Counted from the stretch's first letter, positions 16,052 through 25,889 are shown. The stretch is 64,000 nucleotides of DNA from Virgibacillus sp. MSJ-26 (GCF_018918075.1 NZ_JAHLPW010000017.1:1-64000); one strand, 5' to 3'. The notes: generated by a model from the sequence alone, not told the origin. Program-made: numbers and translations.

Positions 16052-18694
16052 TTACTTTGCGTCAAACCAACTGTTCCCGAAAGAATAATCAACTTTTAAA
16101 GGAACGTCTAATTGTACCGTATTTTCCATGACATCAGGAACAATGGTTTTTAATTCATCTATCTCTTCTTGTGGAGCTTCTAAAATAAGTTCGTCATGAA
16201 CTTGCAAAAGTATATTTGCTTCCATTTTTTCATCTTTTAATCTTTTATCTAAATCAATCATAGCTTTCTTAATAATGTCCGCAGCACTCCCCTGAATTGG
16301 CGTATTCATCGCAGTTCGTTCTGCAAAACTACGTAAATTAAAGTTCCTACTTGTTATTTCTGGCAGATATCTTCTTCGCTTCATCAATGTAGAAACATAC
16401 CCTTGATGCTTAGCCTCTTGAACAATATCATCCATATATTTACTAACACTTGGATAACTCTTAAAATATCTTTCAATGAAATGTTTAGCATCCTTACGAG
16501 TTATCCCTAAGTTTTGGGAAAGACCATAGTCACTTATACCATATACAATACCAAAATTGACGGCCTTTGCTTGTCTGCGCATATTTGAATCAATCTCGTC
16601 ACGATTAAGATGGAATACATCCATTGCCGTTTGAGTATGAATATCTGTATCATCTTTGAATGCATTGATAAGTTTTTCATCTTTGGCAATATGAGCTAAA
16701 ACACGAAGTTCAATTTGCGAGTAGTCGGCTGAAAAAATAACCCAATCTTTTTTTGAAGGAATGAATGCTTGTCTAATCTTTCTACCTTCCTCTAGACGTA
16801 TAGGAATGTTTTGCAGGTTAGGTTCCACCGAACTTAAACGTCCTGTCTGAGTTAATGCTTGATTAAATCGTGTATGAATTTTATGAGTATCATTATCAAC
16901 AACTTTTATTAAACCTTCAATATACGTTGATTGCAGTTTCCCCAACTGTCTGTATAAAAGAATCTTGGAAATGATTTCATGCTTATCTTCAAGTTTTTCA
17001 AGCACATCAGCAGCTGTTGAATAGCCTGTTTTCGTTTTTTTAATAACTGGAAGTTTTAGATTTTCAAACAGAACAATTCCTAGCTGTTTCGGTGAATTAA
17101 TATTAAATTTTTCACCAGCAAGCTCAAAGATTTCTTTCTCAATATCATCTAGTCGTTGCTTTAATTCTATACGCATTTCTTCTAGGCGATCTACGTTAAC
17201 TTTGACTCCAAGATGTTCCATTTCTCCTAGAATTAACGCAAGAGGCATCTCTAACTCTGTTAGCAATTCATATTGTGCATTATTTTGAAGTTCTATTTCA
17301 ATATCATTTTTCAACTCAAATAAAAGCTTGGTTTTTCTTACGACATGTTCAGCTAATACAGATTGCTCCGGCAAGCTTAATTTTGCGCCTTTACCATATA
17401 CTTCCTCATCAAACAATACATTTTTCTTGCCGTATCTGTTCGCTATCGCTGGAATACTATGATGATTTTCAGCAGGATTCACTAAATATGATGCAAGAAG
17501 CATGTCAAAATCTATACCTGCAAGATGGATCTCTTTATTTAATAGAGCAACCAATGCTTTTTTCGCATCAAAGACTATTTTCTTTTTATCCGAATCCTCT
17601 GCCCAGTCTTTGAATATTGTAGATTTAACAGCAACGTCTGTAGGGACAAAATAAGCCTGTTCGCTATTAACTATTCCAATTCCTTCGACTGGTGCTTGAT
17701 GGTAATTATCGGTTAACATCTCTACAAAAATAGCTTCATTGCCAGTAAATATCGAGCCTGTCACTTTATCTAGAATTTGATATTCGATTTTTTGTAACTC
17801 GGCGCTTACTTCTTCATTTTCTGCATCCTCCCCATTTAATTTATTTAATAGGGAATTAAATTCTAAATCCTTGAATAGGTTGTGTACTTTACTTGATTCG
17901 AAACCAGTATAAGCAACATCATCCAGTTTAATTTTTGCAGGTGTACTCAAATCAATAGTTGCAAGTTCCTTACTTAAATAGGCATCATCTTTATAAGTAA
18001 TAAGATTTTCTTTTAGTTTTTTTCCACTCACTTCATCTAAATGCTCATAAACATTATCTAGCGTTTTATATTCTTTCAACAGTTTCACAGCTGTCTTTTC
18101 ACCAATTCCTGGAACCCCCGGGATATTATCTGACTTGTCTCCCATTAAGGCTTTCATATCAATGACCTGATTAGGTGATATTCCTACTTTTTCTTCCAAA
18201 ATCTGAGGTGTATAGGCGTCTACTTCGCTGATTCCTTTTCTCGTTAAATTAACTGTTACTTTATCTGATACAAGTTGAAGTAAGTCTTTATCACCAGAAA
18301 TGACTGTAACATCCCACTCTTTTTCTTTACCTTTTTGAGCAAGTGTTCCAATGATATCATCTGCTTCATATTGATCTAGTTCATAATGAGAAATATGGAA
18401 TGCATCAAGCAACTCTCTTACTAAAGGAAATTGTTCTGATAGTTCTGGTGGTGTTTTTTGGCGGCCACCTTTATAATCCTTATATGTTTTATGTCTAAAG
18501 GTCGTTTTTCCTGCATCAAAAGCTACGAGCATATGTGATGGCTGTTCTTCTTCCAGGATACGAAACAACATGGTAGAGAAACCGTAAACAGCATTCGTGT
18601 ATACACCTTTATCATTATTTAATAATGGTAAAGCAAAAAAAGCTCGATAAATTATACTATTACCATCAATTAAAACTAATTTTTTATTTGCCAA
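16052..18694 (-). CDS. polA: DNA polymerase I, without a functional proofreading site
   Basis: Repair and Okazaki-fragment polymerase, 880 residues. The N-terminal 5' nuclease domain (LVLIDGNSIIYRAFFALP, ISGDKDLLQLV, KALMGDKSDNIPGVPGIGEKTA) and the family A polymerase domain (FSADYSQIELRVLAH, RRQAKAVNFGIVYGIS, LLQVHDELILEAP) are complete. The middle 3'-5' exonuclease domain lacks the metal-binding FDTET-type motif (AIFVEMLTDN here), as in other Bacillus PolA. The start is TTG 18694, preceded by GGGAGGT at 7 bases; the frame upstream covers that site. Confidence 0.95.
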   Translation of the reverse strand: MANKKLVLIDGNSIIYRAFFALPLLNNDKGVYTNAVYGFSTMLFRILEEEQPSHMLVAFDAGKTTFRHKTYKDYKGGRQKTPPELSEQFPLVRELLDAFHISHYELDQYEADDIIGTLAQKGKEKEWDVTVISGDKDLLQLVSDKVTVNLTRKGISEVDAYTPQILEEKVGISPNQVIDMKALMGDKSDNIPGVPGIGEKTAVKLLKEYKTLDNVYEHLDEVSGKKLKENLITYKDDAYLSKELATIDLSTPAKIKLDDVAYTGFESSKVHNLFKDLEFNSLLNKLNGEDAENEEVSAELQKIEYQILDKVTGSIFTGNEAIFVEMLTDNYHQAPVEGIGIVNSEQAYFVPTDVAVKSTIFKDWAEDSDKKKIVFDAKKALVALLNKEIHLAGIDFDMLLASYLVNPAENHHSIPAIANRYGKKNVLFDEEVYGKGAKLSLPEQSVLAEHVVRKTKLLFELKNDIEIELQNNAQYELLTELEMPLALILGEMEHLGVKVNVDRLEEMRIELKQRLDDIEKEIFELAGEKFNINSPKQLGIVLFENLKLPVIKKTKTGYSTAADVLEKLEDKHEIISKILLYRQLGKLQSTYIEGLIKVVDNDTHKIHTRFNQALTQTGRLSSVEPNLQNIPIRLEEGRKIRQAFIPSKKDWVIFSADYSQIELRVLAHIAKDEKLINAFKDDTDIHTQTAMDVFHLNRDEIDSNMRRQAKAVNFGIVYGISDYGLSQNLGITRKDAKHFIERYFKSYPSVSKYMDDIVQEAKHQGYVSTLMKRRRYLPEITSRNFNLRSFAERTAMNTPIQGSAADIIKKAMIDLDKRLKDEKMEANILLQVHDELILEAPQEEIDELKTIVPDVMENTVQLDVPLKVDYSFGNSWFDAK

Positions 18695-18769
18695 CTGACT
18701 ACCTCCCAATTTTTACACCTAATTATTTTTCATCATTCTATCAATGATTCGTTTATATCACTAGTTTTT

Positions 18770-20152
18770 CTAATTAGTAAAAGTTAGTTCCTTAGGAAAA
18801 CAAACAGTGAAAGAAGAGCCTTTATTAATTTCACTCTCCACATTTATTTTCCCTCCATGAACTTCTACAATATGTTTGACAATAGCTAAGCCAAGACCTG
18901 TTCCACCTGTATTTCGGCTTCTAGCTTTATCTACCCGATAAAAACGTTCAAAGAGACGCGGTAAATCATCCTGATTGATTCCTATACCAGTGTCTTTAAC
19001 GTTGATACGAATAAATTGATCAATTTCATCAATAGTTAATGTAACTTCACCTTCATCGGGTGTATAGCTAATCGCATTTCCAACCAAATTAATTAAGATT
19101 TGTTTTAATTTCTCACCATCTGCTGTTAAAATATACTCTTTTTCCATAAAATAATTAAGTGTAATATTTTTCTTTTCTGCTTGAAGCTTTACCATCGGCC
19201 ACATATCAGCCACGATTTCTGATAGGTTGGTATTCGATATTTTCAGTTGAAAATCATCTTTTTCGAGCGTGGAAAGTGTTAGCAAATCTTCAACTAAAAA
19301 TTGAAGCCGACTACTTTCTTCATAAATAATATTTAAGAAATGATTCTCAGTTTCTTTATTAGTTGCTTTATTATCCAATAAAGTTTCTGCAAATCCTTTA
19401 ATAGAGGTGATTGGTGTTTTTAATTCATGCGAGACGTTTGCTACAAAATCTTTTCGCATCATAGCAACTTGTTTTAATTCGGTAATATCGTAGAGTACAA
19501 TTACTGCACCTTTTAACATCTGTCTTTCATTGAATATTGGCGCACTTACAACTTCTATATATCTATCACCTGCGTCACTTGGAAGCGTAAAAGATTGTTT
19601 TATGTTTTTTTCATATAAAAATGCTTCCTGAACGGTATTCTGAATTTTCTCATCCTCGATGACATCGTAGTAAAGATAACCAATGTAATCATCTTTACTT
19701 TTGTTAAAAAGACTAAGGAATTTTCTATTGACTAAATGTAAGTATCCTTTTTCATCAACAAGCGCAAGGCCACTCTCTGTATTATTTAAAACAGTTAACA
19801 ACTGTTTCGTCTTCATTTCTTCTTGAATGGTTAGTTCACTCAAACTCCTAGCTAGTTGATTGATGTTTTGGTTCAAATCAGCTATCATACCTTGAGCTTG
19901 ATAGCGAACCCTTGCCCTGTAATTTCCCTGCACTAATTCTTCGATTGTTTCAACTGCTTTACTAATAGGTTTTAAGTATTTATTATAGACATAAAGTAAC
20001 ATCATTGAGAGAATAATAAATTCAATCCCTAGTATCGCAATTAAGATAATATATTCATCAGTTAGTCTGCTTAAAATAGCACCTGAGACAATCAGAAGAG
20101 CTAGAACTCCTAATAAGTATAGTGATAATGGTTTTTTGAATAGTGGTTTCAT
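18770..20152 (-). CDS. phoR: Phosphate-responsive sensor histidine kinase PhoR, short form
   Basis: Membrane kinase that phosphorylates PhoP under phosphate limitation. The 460 residues contain two membrane segments (about 10-28 and 34-55) almost back to back, a HAMP region, a cytoplasmic PAS domain (about 115-220), the H-box NVSHELKTPITSIKGF, and the ATPase motifs NLVGNAISYTP, DTGIGI and GTGLGLAIVKH. B. subtilis PhoR (about 580 residues) has a large extracytoplasmic domain between its membrane segments; here it is missing. The gene overlaps phoP by 4 bases (ATGA) and precedes polA. Confidence 0.88.
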   Translation of the reverse strand: MKPLFKKPLSLYLLGVLALLIVSGAILSRLTDEYIILIAILGIEFIILSMMLLYVYNKYLKPISKAVETIEELVQGNYRARVRYQAQGMIADLNQNINQLARSLSELTIQEEMKTKQLLTVLNNTESGLALVDEKGYLHLVNRKFLSLFNKSKDDYIGYLYYDVIEDEKIQNTVQEAFLYEKNIKQSFTLPSDAGDRYIEVVSAPIFNERQMLKGAVIVLYDITELKQVAMMRKDFVANVSHELKTPITSIKGFAETLLDNKATNKETENHFLNIIYEESSRLQFLVEDLLTLSTLEKDDFQLKISNTNLSEIVADMWPMVKLQAEKKNITLNYFMEKEYILTADGEKLKQILINLVGNAISYTPDEGEVTLTIDEIDQFIRINVKDTGIGINQDDLPRLFERFYRVDKARSRNTGGTGLGLAIVKHIVEVHGGKINVESEINKGSSFTVCFPKELTFTN

Positions 20153-20847
20153 ATCTTTTCTGGGTCCTCCATTTTATAGCCGAGTCCGCGTATTGTTATA
20201 ATGTATGTTGGTTTTTTTGTAGATGGTTCAATTTTTTCTCTCAGTCGCCCTATATGAACATCGACAATTCGAGTATCCCCAACAAAGTCATAATCCCAAA
20301 CATCTTTTAGTAATTGATTTCTTGATAAAACTTTTCCCTTATGTGTTACTAGATATAATAAAAGTTCAAATTCTTTTCGAGTGAATGTTAATTTCTGATG
20401 CTGAATAGTTACTTCGTTGCTGTCTGGATAGATGACTAAATCACCTATTTTTATTTTAGTATGTTCTAACGTTCTACTCAATTCAACCCTACGTAATATA
20501 GCATTTATACGTGCTATAACTTCTTTTGGGCTGAATGGTTTTGTTAAATAGTCGTCAGCCCCTACCTCTAATCCTTTAACCTTATCCATTTCATTATCTT
20601 TGGCAGTTAACATTAGGATGGGTGTATCTACATCGTGTTCCCTCAAATACCTGCATACTTCCATGCCATTTATTTCAGGAAGCATTAAGTCCAATATAAT
20701 GAGATGGAAATCATGTGACATGGCTTTATTGATAGCATCCTTTCCATTATAGGAAACTTCAGTCATATAACCAGCTCTCTGAATATTAAAAGTTAATAAC
20801 GTCACAATGGGTTCTTCATCATCTACGATTAAAATTTTTTGCTTCAT
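20149..20847 (-). CDS. phoP: Response regulator PhoP
   Basis: OmpR-type DNA-binding response regulator, partner of PhoR. The 232 residues show the receiver-domain acidic pair in VDDEEP, phospho-acceptor Asp in LILDLMLPE, Lys in LTKPFSP, and a C-terminal winged helix (TFTRKEFELLLYL, TRIVDVHIGRLREKIEP). ATG 20847 is preferred to the one two codons upstream because GGGGA then has normal spacing. First gene of phoP-phoR-polA-mutM-coaE. A TATAAT lies upstream at about 20915. Confidence 0.92.
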   Translation of the reverse strand: MKQKILIVDDEEPIVTLLTFNIQRAGYMTEVSYNGKDAINKAMSHDFHLIILDLMLPEINGMEVCRYLREHDVDTPILMLTAKDNEMDKVKGLEVGADDYLTKPFSPKEVIARINAILRRVELSRTLEHTKIKIGDLVIYPDSNEVTIQHQKLTFTRKEFELLLYLVTHKGKVLSRNQLLKDVWDYDFVGDTRIVDVHIGRLREKIEPSTKKPTYIITIRGLGYKMEDPEKI

Positions 20848-20978
20848 CCACATTCCCCACTTTAATAAACAAATTGAACGTACTTAATCATTAAAAAATT
20901 AATCTCTTTCTATTATAATGCATTTAATCCATATTCGAAAACATTGTGTAAGATATGACAATTAAGGATAGGGCTTTG

Positions 20979-21007
20979 TTGTTTAAGTTAAATTTTTCTG
21001 GTATAAT
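20979..21007 (+). promoter_or_regulatory. Sigma-A promoter of the MaoC-fold gene
   Basis: TTGTTT (20979-20984), a 17-base spacer, TATAAT (21002-21007). It lies inside an upstream in-frame extension of the gene, which rules out the longer start. Confidence 0.75.
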
Positions 21008-21022
21008 GGTAAGCGCTTACAT
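21008..21022 (+). promoter_or_regulatory. cre box (CcpA operator) at the start site of the MaoC-fold gene
   Basis: GTAAGCGCTTAC (21009-21020) is a perfect palindrome and GGTAAGCGCTTACA differs from the ideal cre TGTAAGCGCTTACA by one base. It begins right after the -10, where CcpA would block initiation. Confidence 0.7.
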
Positions 21023-21041
21023 TGCTGAGGGGGGTACCAAA

Positions 21042-21518
21042 TTGATTGGTAAGAAACGAAAACTTGGTAAAAAAATTGAGGAACTTCGTATAGGTGATAC
21101 CTATACAGCAGAACATATTATTTTAGATAAAGAATTATTATTGTATTTAGGTTTAACAGATGATGCAAACCCACTTTATATTCAACATGACTATGCATCA
21201 CAAACACCTTACAATGAACCGATCGTGCCATCAGTCATGTTATTTGGAATGGTGTCTTCCGTTGTATCCATGCATTTACCAGGACCGGGAAGCCACATTA
21301 TAAGACATGAAATGGCCTTTCCTAAACCTGTACACCATGAATCAAAAGTAAAATTAAATCTCGAAATCACTGCAATTCATAAAAAAGAACATTTTGTAAA
21401 TATCAATATCGTTGGTTTTGACTTAAATGGTGATGAGGTAATTAAAGGAAATCTCGATGTCCAACCCGCCTACGAACTAAAATCCATCACCGCCAGCTCC
21501 TTAGAAAACTTTCTTTAA
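21042..21518 (+). CDS. MaoC-like hotdog-fold protein
   Basis: Single hotdog domain of 158 residues of the MaoC type, a fold that includes (R)-specific enoyl-CoA hydratases of fatty acid metabolism. The hydratase motif region reads LTDDANPLYIQHDYA: the Asp and NPL are kept, but the usual catalytic His is Tyr. A C-terminal strand set (VKLNLEITAIHKKEHFVNI) completes the fold. The start is TTG 21042 with a run of six G residues 7 bases upstream; a promoter and cre box lie directly before it. Divergent from phoP. Carbon-catabolite control fits lipid or acyl-CoA catabolism, but the substrate is unknown. Confidence 0.78.
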   Translation: MIGKKRKLGKKIEELRIGDTYTAEHIILDKELLLYLGLTDDANPLYIQHDYASQTPYNEPIVPSVMLFGMVSSVVSMHLPGPGSHIIRHEMAFPKPVHHESKVKLNLEITAIHKKEHFVNINIVGFDLNGDEVIKGNLDVQPAYELKSITASSLENFL

Positions 21519-21574
21519 ATAATTATAGAACAAACTTAAACTATCCAACCTTATAACTATAATAATACACAGTT

Positions 21575-21900
21575 GATATATTATGTGCAGTAACTAATGG
21601 GCTGTTTTCAACGCAAGCGTAATCATGACCGTCTGGGATCGCTCTGGGCGGATGCTTTCCGCGGGCACGGCTTCAGCCTCCTTGCCCCGGCAAGGGGTAT
21701 GCCGGCGTTGTCCGCAAAGGACGGTTTTAGTCGGCCTTCATTAGCTTTACCCACTCTGCGGGGTCTTCAGACTCGTGGGACTGCACTATCGTTCGCCCCA
21801 TCGAAAACCATTTGCTGTTCCCGCAGGACAAGAAAAACTTCGGCAGCTTTGCATCGCACGAAGAAAATGGTTTTAAATTTTCGAGGAGTCACCGCCCTGC
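21575..21900. repeat. Dispersed intergenic repeat, family A (inverted copy)
   Basis: Reverse-complement copy of 12963-13232 with about 50 extra bases inside, including the hairpin module at 21685-21738. The open frame across it (21597-21968) is an artefact. The gap 21519-22229 holds only this, the next repeat and the mdh terminator. Confidence 0.85.
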
Positions 21901-21961
21901 GCTCACCCAGACTATTAAAGTTATTTAATACTATTATAAGCCAATTTTGTACAATGATATT

Positions 21962-22115
21962 ACGCTGAAATCAGCGTAGGAAAAAATGCGGAGACTCCTG
22001 TGGGAGCTGAGGCCTAGATGAGACCCCGGAGAGCGTAGCTCGAGGAGGCTCATCAGCCGCCCACGGAAAGCGTAGCGTTTTTTTCCGTAGCGTTCGGATT
22101 ATCGCTTACTTTCAC
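21962..22115. repeat. Dispersed intergenic repeat, family B
   Basis: Begins CGCTGAAATCAGCGTAGG and runs through GGAGACTCCTGTGGGAGCTGAGG and GGAGGCTCATCAGCCGCCC to the CGTAGCG repeats. Elements such as ATGAGCCTC, GGGGTCTCATCTA and CCTACGCTGATTT recur inverted near 62020-62205. Confidence 0.65.
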
Positions 22116-22188
22116 AGAAGTGGTAAAGATTCTTAATCCAAACTATGTCGCAGTTTATGTATGATGCGATAGTTAGAAAGGTTCATTT

Positions 22189-22223
22189 AAAAAAGCATCT
22201 GTCATTTTGTATGACAGATGCTT
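22189..22223 (-). terminator. Terminator of citZ-icd-mdh
   Basis: Perfect AAGCATCTGTCAT / ATGACAGATGCTT stem and TTTTTT on the minus strand, 7 bases past the mdh stop. Confidence 0.93.
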
Positions 22224-22229
22224 AATAAG

Positions 22230-23168
22230 TTACTTGAGAATAGCAAGGACGTTTTTGACTGAGTCGGCTGATTTGTCTAAGGCTGATTTTTCTTCGTCAG
22301 TTAAATCAAGTTCTATTATTTCTTCAATTCCGCTTCCTCCAAGGACTGTTGGCACTCCTAAATAGATATCTGAATAACCATATTCCCCTTCTAAATAGGC
22401 AATTGAAGGTAGAACACGTCTTTGATCTTTCAAAATCGCTTCAGCCATTACAGTAAGTGAAGCGGCAGGGGCATAGTAGGCACTTCCATTGCCTAATAAG
22501 TTGACAATCTCCCCGCCACCTTTTCTTGTACGTTCTACAATCTCATCGAGTCGATCCTTTTCTATTAATGTTTCAAGTGGAATACCACCTGCATAAGAAT
22601 AACGAATAAGTGGTACCATATCGTCTCCGTGACCACCAAGAACAAACCCTGTAATGTCTTTAACTGACAGATTTAATTCCTCAGCAACAAATGTGCGGAA
22701 ACGAGCTGTATCCAACACGCCAGATTGTCCTATAACGTGCTCTTTCGGAAATCCAGACTCTTTAAAAACTGTGTACGTCATCGCATCCACTGGATTTGTT
22801 AAGACAACGATATAACAATCTGGAGAATATCGAACAATTTCCTTCGTTACAGATTTCATAATCTTTGCGTTTGTATTAACAAGATCGTCTCGACTCATTC
22901 CTGGTTTACGTGCAATGCCTGCCGTAATGATAACTAAATCTGAATCCTTTGTATCTTCGTAATTAGTGGATCCTAAAACATGAGCATCAAAGCCTTGGAC
23001 AGGACTAGCTTCTAGCATATCCAATGCTTTACCTTTCGTTGGATTTTCCATATCGGGAATATCAACCAGCACAACATCGCCAAGCTCTTTTTGAGCAAGC
23101 ATTAACGCGGTCGTCGCACCAGTGAATCCTGACCCCATGACCGAAATTTTTTTACGTCTAATTCCCAT
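22230..23168 (-). CDS. mdh: Malate dehydrogenase
   Basis: NAD-dependent oxidation of malate to oxaloacetate. The 312 residues have the LDH-like Rossmann start [10 protein letters not shown], the Asp that selects NAD (LVDIPDME), substrate Arg in [20 protein letters not shown] and the catalytic His in [12 protein letters not shown] 23168 follows TAGGAGG. It is 21 bases downstream of icd, and a strong terminator follows. Order citZ-icd-mdh as in B. subtilis. Confidence 0.97.
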   Translation of the reverse strand: MGIRRKKISVMGSGFTGATTALMLAQKELGDVVLVDIPDMENPTKGKALDMLEASPVQGFDAHVLGSTNYEDTKDSDLVIITAGIARKPGMSRDDLVNTNAKIMKSVTKEIVRYSPDCYIVVLTNPVDAMTYTVFKESGFPKEHVIGQSGVLDTARFRTFVAEELNLSVKDITGFVLGGHGDDMVPLIRYSYAGGIPLETLIEKDRLDEIVERTRKGGGEIVNLLGNGSAYYAPAASLTVMAEAILKDQRRVLPSIAYLEGEYGYSDIYLGVPTVLGGSGIEEIIELDLTDEEKSALDKSADSVKNVLAILK

Positions 23169-23189
23169 TGGTAATCCTCCTACTGGAAC

Positions 23190-24464
23190 TTAGTCCATGT
23201 TTTTAATTAGTTCTTTACCAAATTCAGATGTCTTAACTTCTTGTGCACCATCCATCATACGAGCAAAGTCATATGTGACAACTTTTGATGCAATGGTTTT
23301 ATCCATAGCTTTAGTAATTAAGTCTGCCGCTTCTCTCCAACCGAGATGCTCTAGCATAAGGACACCAGATAAAATGACTGAAGAAGGGTTAACTTTATCT
23401 AATCCTGCATACTTTGGTGCAGTTCCATGTGTTGCTTCAAAGATCGCATGACCTGTGTCATAGTTTATGTTCGCTCCCGGAGCAATTCCGATTCCACCTA
23501 CTTGAGCTGCGAGCGCATCAGAGATATAATCTCCGTTCAAGTTCATAGTAACTACGACTTCATGATCTTTTGGACGAGTTAAAATAAGCTGTAAAAAGAT
23601 ATCTGCAATTGCATCTTTCACAATGATTTTACCCGCTTTTTCAGCTTCTTCTTGAGCTTTATTAGCAGCATCTTTACCGTCTTTTTCAACGATACGGTCG
23701 TATTCGGCCCAAGTAAATACTTTATCACCGAATTCTTCTTCTGCTACTTCATAGCCCCAAGTTTTGAAGGCACCTTCAGTGAACTTCATAATATTTCCTT
23801 TATGAACAAGTGTAACACTCTTACGCCCTTCATCAATTGCATAATTAATTGCTGAACGAACTAAACGCTTTGTTCCTTCTTCGGAAACTGGTTTAATTCC
23901 AATGCCAGAAGTCTCAGGGAAACGAATATTTTTTACATCCATCTCGTTTTGTAAAAAGTCGATAACCTTTTTAACCTCAGGAGTTCCTTCCTGCCACTCA
24001 ATTCCTGCATAAATATCTTCTGTATTCTCACGGAAAATAGCCATATCAACATCTTCCGGATGCTTTACAGGTGAAGGTACACCGTCAAAATAACGAACTG
24101 GGCGTAGACATGTAAAGAGATCCAGCTCTTGACGTAAAGCTACGTTTAATGAACGGAATCCTCCCCCAATTGGTGTTGTTAATGGACCTTTGATGGCAAT
24201 TTTATAATCATCAATTTGATCTAATGTTTCTTGTGGCAACCATTCGCCTGTTTTATTATACGCTTTCTCTCCAGCATAAACTTCTTTCCACTCAATCTTC
24301 TTGTCACCGTTATAAGCTTTTTCAACAGCTGCCTCTAAAACATTCTTAGCTGCTGCCCAAATATCTGGACCAGTTCCATCTCCCTCGATAAAAGGAATAA
24401 TTGGTTCGTTAGGTACATTTAATTTTCCGTCTTTTTCTACAGTTATTTTTTCCCCATTTGTCAT
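23190..24464 (-). CDS. icd: Isocitrate dehydrogenase (NADP)
   Basis: Decarboxylates isocitrate to 2-oxoglutarate, yielding NADPH. The 424 residues match the bacterial type: [13 protein letters not shown], the substrate-binding Ser/Arg segment [30 protein letters not shown], and the C-terminal [17 protein letters not shown] with Lys/Tyr for NADP. ATG follows ATAGGAGG. Second gene of citZ-icd-mdh, but about 300 bases with a repeat separate it from citZ, so part of its transcription may start separately. Confidence 0.97.
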   Translation of the reverse strand: MTNGEKITVEKDGKLNVPNEPIIPFIEGDGTGPDIWAAAKNVLEAAVEKAYNGDKKIEWKEVYAGEKAYNKTGEWLPQETLDQIDDYKIAIKGPLTTPIGGGFRSLNVALRQELDLFTCLRPVRYFDGVPSPVKHPEDVDMAIFRENTEDIYAGIEWQEGTPEVKKVIDFLQNEMDVKNIRFPETSGIGIKPVSEEGTKRLVRSAINYAIDEGRKSVTLVHKGNIMKFTEGAFKTWGYEVAEEEFGDKVFTWAEYDRIVEKDGKDAANKAQEEAEKAGKIIVKDAIADIFLQLILTRPKDHEVVVTMNLNGDYISDALAAQVGGIGIAPGANINYDTGHAIFEATHGTAPKYAGLDKVNPSSVILSGVLMLEHLGWREAADLITKAMDKTIASKVVTYDFARMMDGAQEVKTSEFGKELIKNMD

Positions 24465-24544
24465 GATTAAATCCTCCTATAATCTTAATCCACATTACAT
24501 ATTATCACATTACACTGTTTCTTGCCTTATTTTCATTCGAATAT

Positions 24545-24735
24545 AGATATAAAAGAACAAAAGCTGAAGCGCTCGGTTAGCCTCAGTCAAAGCTTAAGCA
24601 ATGAGTCGCCGTGGCATCTTATGCCTGCAGAGATTAATTGCTTAAGACCTCGAGGGGCTGGGCGTTGAAGTTAGACGAACACTTTCAATACTAAGTTGAC
24701 CAACCAGAATTTTTAATGTTATAGCGTCCTAAAGA
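24545..24735. repeat. Dispersed intergenic repeat, family C (short copy) between citZ and icd
   Basis: Starts AAAAGAACAAAAGC and ends TTTTAATGTTATAG, the same edges as the longer block at 43976-44335. Internally it has AAGCTTAAGCAATGAG and a matching ATTGCTTAAGACCTC, which form an inverted repeat. Confidence 0.65.
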
Positions 24736-24741
24736 GCAAGC

Positions 24742-24766
24742 AAATAGCCGGCATAACCGGCCATTT
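24742..24766 (-). terminator. Hairpin directly after citZ
   Basis: Ten-base arms (AAATGGCCGG / CCGGCTATTT, one G-T pair) with a 5-base loop, 5 bases past the citZ stop. The tail is poor in T, so it may stabilise or partly terminate the citZ message rather than fully separate it from icd. Confidence 0.6.
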
Positions 24767-24770
24767 GTAC

Positions 24771-25889
24771 TTACTTTCTATTTTCAATTGAAACATATTC
24801 TTGGGTATTAGGCCCAATATATTCAGCACGTGGACGGATAAGACGATTATTATCATATTGCTCGAGAATATGAGCAATCCATCCTGACACACGACTTACT
24901 GCAAAGATTGGTGTGAATAAATCATGTTCAATACCCATACTGTGATAAACTGATGCAGAATAAAAGTCAACGTTTGCTGGTAATCCCTTATCTTTTTTAA
25001 TATAATCTTCAATTTTAACGGACATATTGTACCACTTTTCTTGTCCTGTTAGTTTTGTTAATTCTTTAGACATTTTCTTAAGGTGCTTCGCACGTGGGTC
25101 ACCTTTACGGTACACCCTATGTCCCATTCCCATTATTTTTTCTTTTTTAGCGAGAGCATCTTTGATATAAGGAATCGCATTATCTTCTTCGCCAATCTCC
25201 GTTAACATTTTCATTACCCGCTCATTAGCCCCACCGTGTAATGGTCCTTTTAAAGCTCCAATAGCTGCCGTTACTCCGGAATACATATCCGATAAAGTGG
25301 CTACACATACTCTGGCAGTAAATGTAGAGGCATTTAACTCGTGATCAGCATGTAATACTAATGCTTTATTCATGGCTTCTATTTCAATATCCTCTGCTTC
25401 TTCTCCGTTGAGCATATATAAAAAGTTTGCTGCAAATCCCAAATCCTTTTTTGGTTTTACAGGATCTTTTCCTTGTCGAATTCGAGCAAATGCAGCGACA
25501 ACTGTCGACATTTTCGCTTGAAGTCGGATAGCTTTTCGCATATTAGCGTCTTTCTCAACAACATCGGCTTCTTCATCATATAACCCTAAGATAGACACGA
25601 CACTTCGAAGGGCGGCCATTGGATGGACAGATGATAAGTCATATGAACGTAAATGATCAATGACACCTTCTGGTACATCCATATTTTTTACTAAGTCCTC
25701 TTTTAATTCATTTAATTGTGATTCAGTAGGTAATTTTAAGTTCCATAATAAGTAAATGACTTCCTCAAAACTTGAATTTTCGGCTAAGTCATCAATTCGG
25801 TAGCCAACATATGTCAGCTGATCATCAATAATTGAACTGATTGACGATTGAGTTGCTATAACCCCTTCTAAACCTTTTGTTGCTGTCAT
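24771..25889 (-). CDS. citZ: Citrate synthase
   Basis: Condenses oxaloacetate with acetyl-CoA. The 372 residues are of the short Gram-positive type, with HPMAALRSVVS, the histidine segments GPLHGGANERVMKML and MGMGHRVYRKGDPRAK, and Asp in NVDFYSASVYHSMG. ATG follows AAAAAGGAGAGGG. First gene of citZ-icd-mdh, divergent from ytvI, with a clear sigma-A promoter upstream. In B. subtilis the gene is controlled by CcpC and CcpA; I could not find a convincing CcpC site. Confidence 0.97.
   Translation of the reverse strand: MTATKGLEGVIATQSSISSIIDDQLTYVGYRIDDLAENSSFEEVIYLLWNLKLPTESQLNELKEDLVKNMDVPEGVIDHLRSYDLSSVHPMAALRSVVSILGLYDEEADVVEKDANMRKAIRLQAKMSTVVAAFARIRQGKDPVKPKKDLGFAANFLYMLNGEEAEDIEIEAMNKALVLHADHELNASTFTARVCVATLSDMYSGVTAAIGALKGPLHGGANERVMKMLTEIGEEDNAIPYIKDALAKKEKIMGMGHRVYRKGDPRAKHLKKMSKELTKLTGQEKWYNMSVKIEDYIKKDKGLPANVDFYSASVYHSMGIEHDLFTPIFAVSRVSGWIAHILEQYDNNRLIRPRAEYIGPNTQEYVSIENRK

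Noticed and set aside
21597..21968. 123-codon open frame on the plus strand
   Set aside because: It lies wholly in dispersed repeats, has no ribosome site or start context, and the other copy of the repeat does not preserve the frame.
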